Assembly: GCA_964533735.1 (NCBI GenBank)
Contig: CAZHMD010000009.1
Coordinates: forward strand, 49,529-113,528
Reading direction: 5' to 3'
DNA from: UBA6107 sp964533735
GTDB lineage: Bacteria > Chloroflexota > Anaerolineae > Anaerolineales > Anaerolineaceae
DNA length: 64,000 nucleotides
Shown here one piece after another: positions 61,088 to 64,000 of this stretch. Position 1 is the first letter of the stretch. Each line of letters begins with the position of its first letter. A program made the position numbers and the translations under genes. The notes below the pieces were generated by a model, which saw only the letters and a program-made list of their open reading frames with translations, did no database searches and was not told the origin of the DNA.

Positions 61088-61108
61088 TTTTTACTCCTTC
61101 ATTAAAAC

Positions 61109-62737
61109 TTATTTACGGTGCACCAGTTTACCGCCAAGATTGAGCGCGGTACCCACAATGCCATCCGGATCCACATCCAGGTCGGCGGGCGCTTTATTGG
61201 ATTTCCCGCTGACTACTTCACAGAGAATGGGCACATCAAGCGAAAGGATGTGTTTAATCGCCTGACGCGTGGTCTGTATGTTTTCGGGTGTTTCCATTTT
61301 CGTTTTAAGCACATCGCCATCAAACCCCAGGACCAACGATCCGTTTTTCACCTGCATCCCTTTATGCGAGTTCAGCAGGGCTTCAGTTTGAGGTCGATGG
61401 CGTTTCACTTCAGCGCGGATGGCAGTCCAGTTAGCCTGGATCAATTGAAGATTTATGGTTGATCCTGAGGTTGCGCCATCTGCTTTGTTGTCTTCTTTGG
61501 GCAGTTGTCCCTTTGTAATTGAGGGTTCAGAAACATGGTCAGCCGCTTTCACCGGCGTTGCCGGGATGACGCCCTCAACTGGTTTCTGATTCGTTTTGGG
61601 TTCAGCGATGACGGATGCCGTTTGGGTTGGCTTTACAGCTGCTTGAACTTCCGCACCGTCAGCTGCTTTTGCGAGGGCTAATTCGAGCGCCAGACCAGGC
61701 TGCCAGGAGGTGCGCAGGTCGTTGATGGCAACATTAAAAACGTCGATCCAATCCCGCAGGTCAGCCGTGGTGACCAGCTGGCTATGATCGCGCATAGCCT
61801 GTTTGGCTTCCCTGGTAGCCTCGACATGTTTTTCATTCCCCAATTTCACCAACAGCAGGGCGCGCAGGTATTCCACCACCTGGCGGCCGAATTGGCGTGG
61901 ATCACTGCCGGTATCCAATGCCTGGTGAATTGTCTCGAGACCGGCGGGCAAATTCTTTTGAATGATGGCATCCACCAGATCCACCACCACCTGGTTGGTG
62001 GCGGTACCCAGCACCTGCTGGGCTAATTCCATGGTGATCTTCTCACCGGTCGAGGCTAATTGATCCAACAAAGAGATGGCATCACGCATCGCCCCGGTCG
62101 CCTGGCGGGCGATCAGCAGCAGCGCATCCTCATCCGCCTTGATCTTTTCCTCTTTACACAGCTTGGCTAATGCGGCTGAAATATCTTTCACCGGGATGCG
62201 GCGAAATTCGTGCCGCTGGCAGCGGGAGAGAACAGTTGCCGGAATTTTGTGTACTTCAGTGGTTGCCAGGATAAAGATGGCGTGTGCAGGCGGTTCCTCC
62301 AGCGTCTTGAGCAGCGCGTTGAAAGCGGCAGTGGAAAGCATATGGACTTCATCGATGATGTAAACCTTGTACTTCCCAACCGACGGTAGAAAATTGATCT
62401 TATCGCGAAGGTCCCGAACATCATCCACGCTGGTGTTGGATGCAGCATCGATCTCGATCAGGTCCATGAACCTGCTGTCGTTAACGGCAATACAGTTGGT
62501 GCATTCGTCGCAAGGATGATTGGCGATATCTTCTGAAAGGCAATTGACTGCTTTGGCGAGCAGGCGCGCGGTGGTGGTCTTGCCCGTTCCGCGCGGGCCG
62601 GAGAACAGGTAGGCATGCCCAACCTTGCCGGATTGGATGGCATTGCGCAGGGTTTTAACGACATGTTCCTGCGATACAACTTCTTCCCACTTGTGAGGTC
62701 GCCACTTGCGATAGAGCGCTTGAGCCATCATTGTCAT
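61109..62737 (-). CDS. dnaX: DNA polymerase III subunit gamma/tau
   Basis: A 542-residue clamp-loader ATPase. It opens ALYRKWRPHKWEEVVSQEHV, with Walker A SGPRGTGKTTTAR near 44, the zinc-binding Cys set (CDECTNC) near 75-84, Walker B IIDEVHML and the SRC motif (LSRCQRHEF). Residues about 380-430 are a low-complexity linker before the tau-like C-terminal domain. The start may be 62737 or an ATG 9 bases later. Confidence 0.95.
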   Translation of the reverse strand: MTMMAQALYRKWRPHKWEEVVSQEHVVKTLRNAIQSGKVGHAYLFSGPRGTGKTTTARLLAKAVNCLSEDIANHPCDECTNCIAVNDSRFMDLIEIDAASNTSVDDVRDLRDKINFLPSVGKYKVYIIDEVHMLSTAAFNALLKTLEEPPAHAIFILATTEVHKIPATVLSRCQRHEFRRIPVKDISAALAKLCKEEKIKADEDALLLIARQATGAMRDAISLLDQLASTGEKITMELAQQVLGTATNQVVVDLVDAIIQKNLPAGLETIHQALDTGSDPRQFGRQVVEYLRALLLVKLGNEKHVEATREAKQAMRDHSQLVTTADLRDWIDVFNVAINDLRTSWQPGLALELALAKAADGAEVQAAVKPTQTASVIAEPKTNQKPVEGVIPATPVKAADHVSEPSITKGQLPKEDNKADGATSGSTINLQLIQANWTAIRAEVKRHRPQTEALLNSHKGMQVKNGSLVLGFDGDVLKTKMETPENIQTTRQAIKHILSLDVPILCEVVSGKSNKAPADLDVDPDGIVGTALNLGGKLVHRK

Positions 62738-62808
62738 CCTGAAAAACCGTTTTATCTTCTCTTCATTTTACCTGAATGAAGCGGCATACCCTGAAAATTT
62801 AATATTCC

Positions 62809-63306
62809 TCATGGAATCAGGTATTCTGCACGCTGATTCCCCTGGGTATCCAGGATAGTTACTGTGATACCACTCTTCCAGGCGGCACGCGTTAAACCCC
62901 AGTACAATTCGAGGGCGGTGTTCTCGCCGCTGCGGCTGTAAAGGGATACGCTTCCCCCGGGATACAGGGTAAGTACCGGGAAGGTATATTCATCACCAGT
63001 TGAATTCTTCACCTGCCATCCCTGCAATGAGACGGCCTCGCTGAAGGCATTGCGGATTAAAACTCGCTCGGTCTCGAGATCACCCGGGACAATAACCGCC
63101 TGAACCTCCAGCACGGTTTGGTCCAGGGGCGGCAATTTTGTTGAATCTGGAAGCGAAGTATTGAGAATTACTGCCTGGGTGGGTATTGTCTCCAGTAGCA
63201 CCTGTTTCTGAACTGGATGTGTTTTGTTCCATATCAGCAGAATGATCAGTATCGTTATTGCCGAGACAATAATGTTAAGCATGAGGTAAGGCAGGAGTTT
63301 TTTCAT
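62809..63306 (-). CDS. Membrane-anchored protein with a lamin-tail-like domain
   Basis: A 165-residue protein. An N-terminal membrane helix (about 8-25) leaves the rest outside. Residues about 75-165 (ERVLIRNAFSEAVSLQGWQVKNSTGDEYTFP, seen in pieces as SLQGWQVKN and YTFPVLTLYPGGSVSLYS) form a beta-sandwich like the lamin-tail domain found in many exported bacterial proteins. The start at 63306 (MKKLLPYL) is preferred. The function is unknown. Confidence 0.7.
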   Translation of the reverse strand: MKKLLPYLMLNIIVSAITILIILLIWNKTHPVQKQVLLETIPTQAVILNTSLPDSTKLPPLDQTVLEVQAVIVPGDLETERVLIRNAFSEAVSLQGWQVKNSTGDEYTFPVLTLYPGGSVSLYSRSGENTALELYWGLTRAAWKSGITVTILDTQGNQRAEYLIP

Positions 63307-63364
63307 AGGCACACTCAATAAAATCATAGCATAGATTCAAGATACAATAACAGACGAGGCAAAA

Positions 63365-63856
63365 ATGAAGAGATTTGTAATCGACGGGCACAACCTGATC
63401 CCGAAAGTTCCGGGTATCCGGCTGCAGGACATTGAAGATGAAAACAGATTGATCGAGATGATCAATGAATACTGCAGGCTGAGCCGGAGCCAGGTTGAAC
63501 TCTTTTTTGATGGGGCACCCCTGCCCGCTCAACCCGGGAAGAAGTCAGGGCTGGTACACCCACATTTTGTACGCAAAGGCTTGTCTGCTGATGACGCGAT
63601 CATCGAATATGTGAGGAAGAACCAAAACCCGGGCAAACTATTGACAGTGGTCAGTTCTGATAACCGGGTGGCAGCCGCGGCAAGGCAAACCGGCTGCGAA
63701 GTGTTGACTTCGGAGGCTTTTGCTGGTGAAATGCAGCGGGTTTTTTCAAGTCCACGTGCTACCCAGGAGCTGCGCGAAAAGCCACTATCAGAGAACGAAA
63801 TAGCCAATTGGCTTGAAGAATTCCAAAATAATCAATTTAGACCGGATAACTCTTAA
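63365..63856 (+). CDS. NYN domain protein, YacP/Rae1-like
   Basis: A 163-residue NYN/PIN-like putative ribonuclease. The opening FVIDGHNLIP, then VELFFDGAP, KGLSADDAIIEYV and LTVVSSDNRVAAAA give the acidic residues of the active site. B. subtilis Rae1 of this family is a ribosome-associated mRNA nuclease. The gene diverges from the lamin-tail-like gene. Confidence 0.87.
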   Translation: MKRFVIDGHNLIPKVPGIRLQDIEDENRLIEMINEYCRLSRSQVELFFDGAPLPAQPGKKSGLVHPHFVRKGLSADDAIIEYVRKNQNPGKLLTVVSSDNRVAAAARQTGCEVLTSEAFAGEMQRVFSSPRATQELREKPLSENEIANWLEEFQNNQFRPDNS

Positions 63857-63902
63857 TTTATTTTAATGTAATTATGACAAATTAGATGTATATTATCTCA
63901 TA

Positions 63903-63999
63903 GACACACTTTATCGGTAGAACATGTGTCGAGCCACCTAAAAATAGGTGGAGTTCCCTCCCTAGATGAAAGGCAGACATGTCCCCCCCATGCCTGCCT
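63903..63999 (+). ncRNA. Possible structured RNA with three consecutive hairpins
   Basis: Three stems follow one another after the NYN gene: GACACA/TGTGTC (63903-63930), CCACCTA-aaaa-TAGGTGG (63934-63951), and AGGCAG-a-CATG / CATG-c-CTGCCT (63971-63999), the last running into T at the window edge. I do not recognise the class; it could be a leader, a riboswitch or a small RNA with terminator. The window ends inside it. Confidence 0.4.
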
Positions 64000-64000
64000 T

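Noticed and set aside
1..64000. CRISPR arrays, prophages or intact insertion sequences
   Set aside because: No regularly spaced repeats, cas genes, phage structural genes or transposases were found.

Overview
The window reads as a piece of a bacterial chromosome, most likely from the phylum Chloroflexota and probably class Anaerolineae. This is an inference from gene style, not from a marker phylogeny. It rests on the lipoprotein with a Thr/Pro-rich stalk, the MalT-type LuxR regulator, an FtsK with paired membrane segments, SAM-I and T-box leaders, and moderately GC-rich coding DNA broken by AT-rich islands. There is no rRNA operon, CRISPR array, prophage or intact insertion sequence. One tRNA gene, tRNA-Glu(CTC), is present.

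Layout. 0-5 kb: end of a membrane protein, then a GH5_12-like glucosylceramidase or sterylglucosidase, a fatty-acid 2-hydroxylase-like enzyme, an alpha/beta hydrolase and an MFS carrier. 5-12.3 kb: a compact RNA-modification region holding two small proteins, a tRNA-guanine transglycosylase, a 16S rRNA G1405-N7 methyltransferase homologue (the aminoglycoside-resistance Rmt/Arm/Sgm family), a diverged tandem paralogue of it, an RsmF-like m5C methyltransferase, RsmE, a queuosine-precursor transporter and RsmI. In E. coli numbering the usual targets of the rRNA enzymes (C1402, G1405, C1407, U1498) all line the ribosomal decoding site. This is the most unusual content of the window. 12.4-23.8 kb: response regulator, LipA, nucleoside phosphorylase, CASTOR/POLLUX-like channel, AlkD-like protein, orphan DNA methyltransferase, lipoprotein, adenosine-specific kinase, RNase Z, PlsY, and metK behind a SAM-I riboswitch.

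23.8-26.5 kb: an AT-rich acquired island with an EcoRII-like type II restriction-modification system (C5 methyltransferase, two-domain EcoRII-like nuclease, Vsr), with palindromes in its promoters. 26.8-36.6 kb: YgbA-like protein, carotenoid-type oxidoreductase, STAS fusion protein, small membrane proteins, hemerythrin, a GxxExxY gene framed by short repeats, FtsK, Nudix hydrolase, and an ECF sigma factor with a likely membrane anti-sigma. 36.6-42.8 kb: serS behind a T-box leader, a DUF456 protein, ferritin, RlmB, CysS, a YacL-type PIN-TRAM protein, and tRNA-Glu with duplicated 3'-end repeats. 43-50 kb: membrane proteins and a MalT-like regulator upstream of a small protein and an ABC-2 exporter. 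50-56.2 kb: a nitric-oxide and iron group with a Crp/Fnr regulator, a hemerythrin with an FNR-type site, quinol NO reductase and an FTR1 iron permease. 56.4-64 kb: a second ABC-2 exporter, a ChrB C-terminal-domain protein, the recR-ybaB-dnaX cluster, a NYN nuclease, and a possible structured RNA at the window edge.

Taken together, the organism appears to control translation through SAM and tRNA-Ser sensing leaders and heavy decoding-site modification. It appears to handle NO under low oxygen with NOR, two hemerythrins, a YgbA-like protein and an Fnr-type regulator, and it carries recently acquired restriction-modification genes. Gene starts were chosen by Shine-Dalgarno spacing where possible and are noted where they differ from the longest frame.
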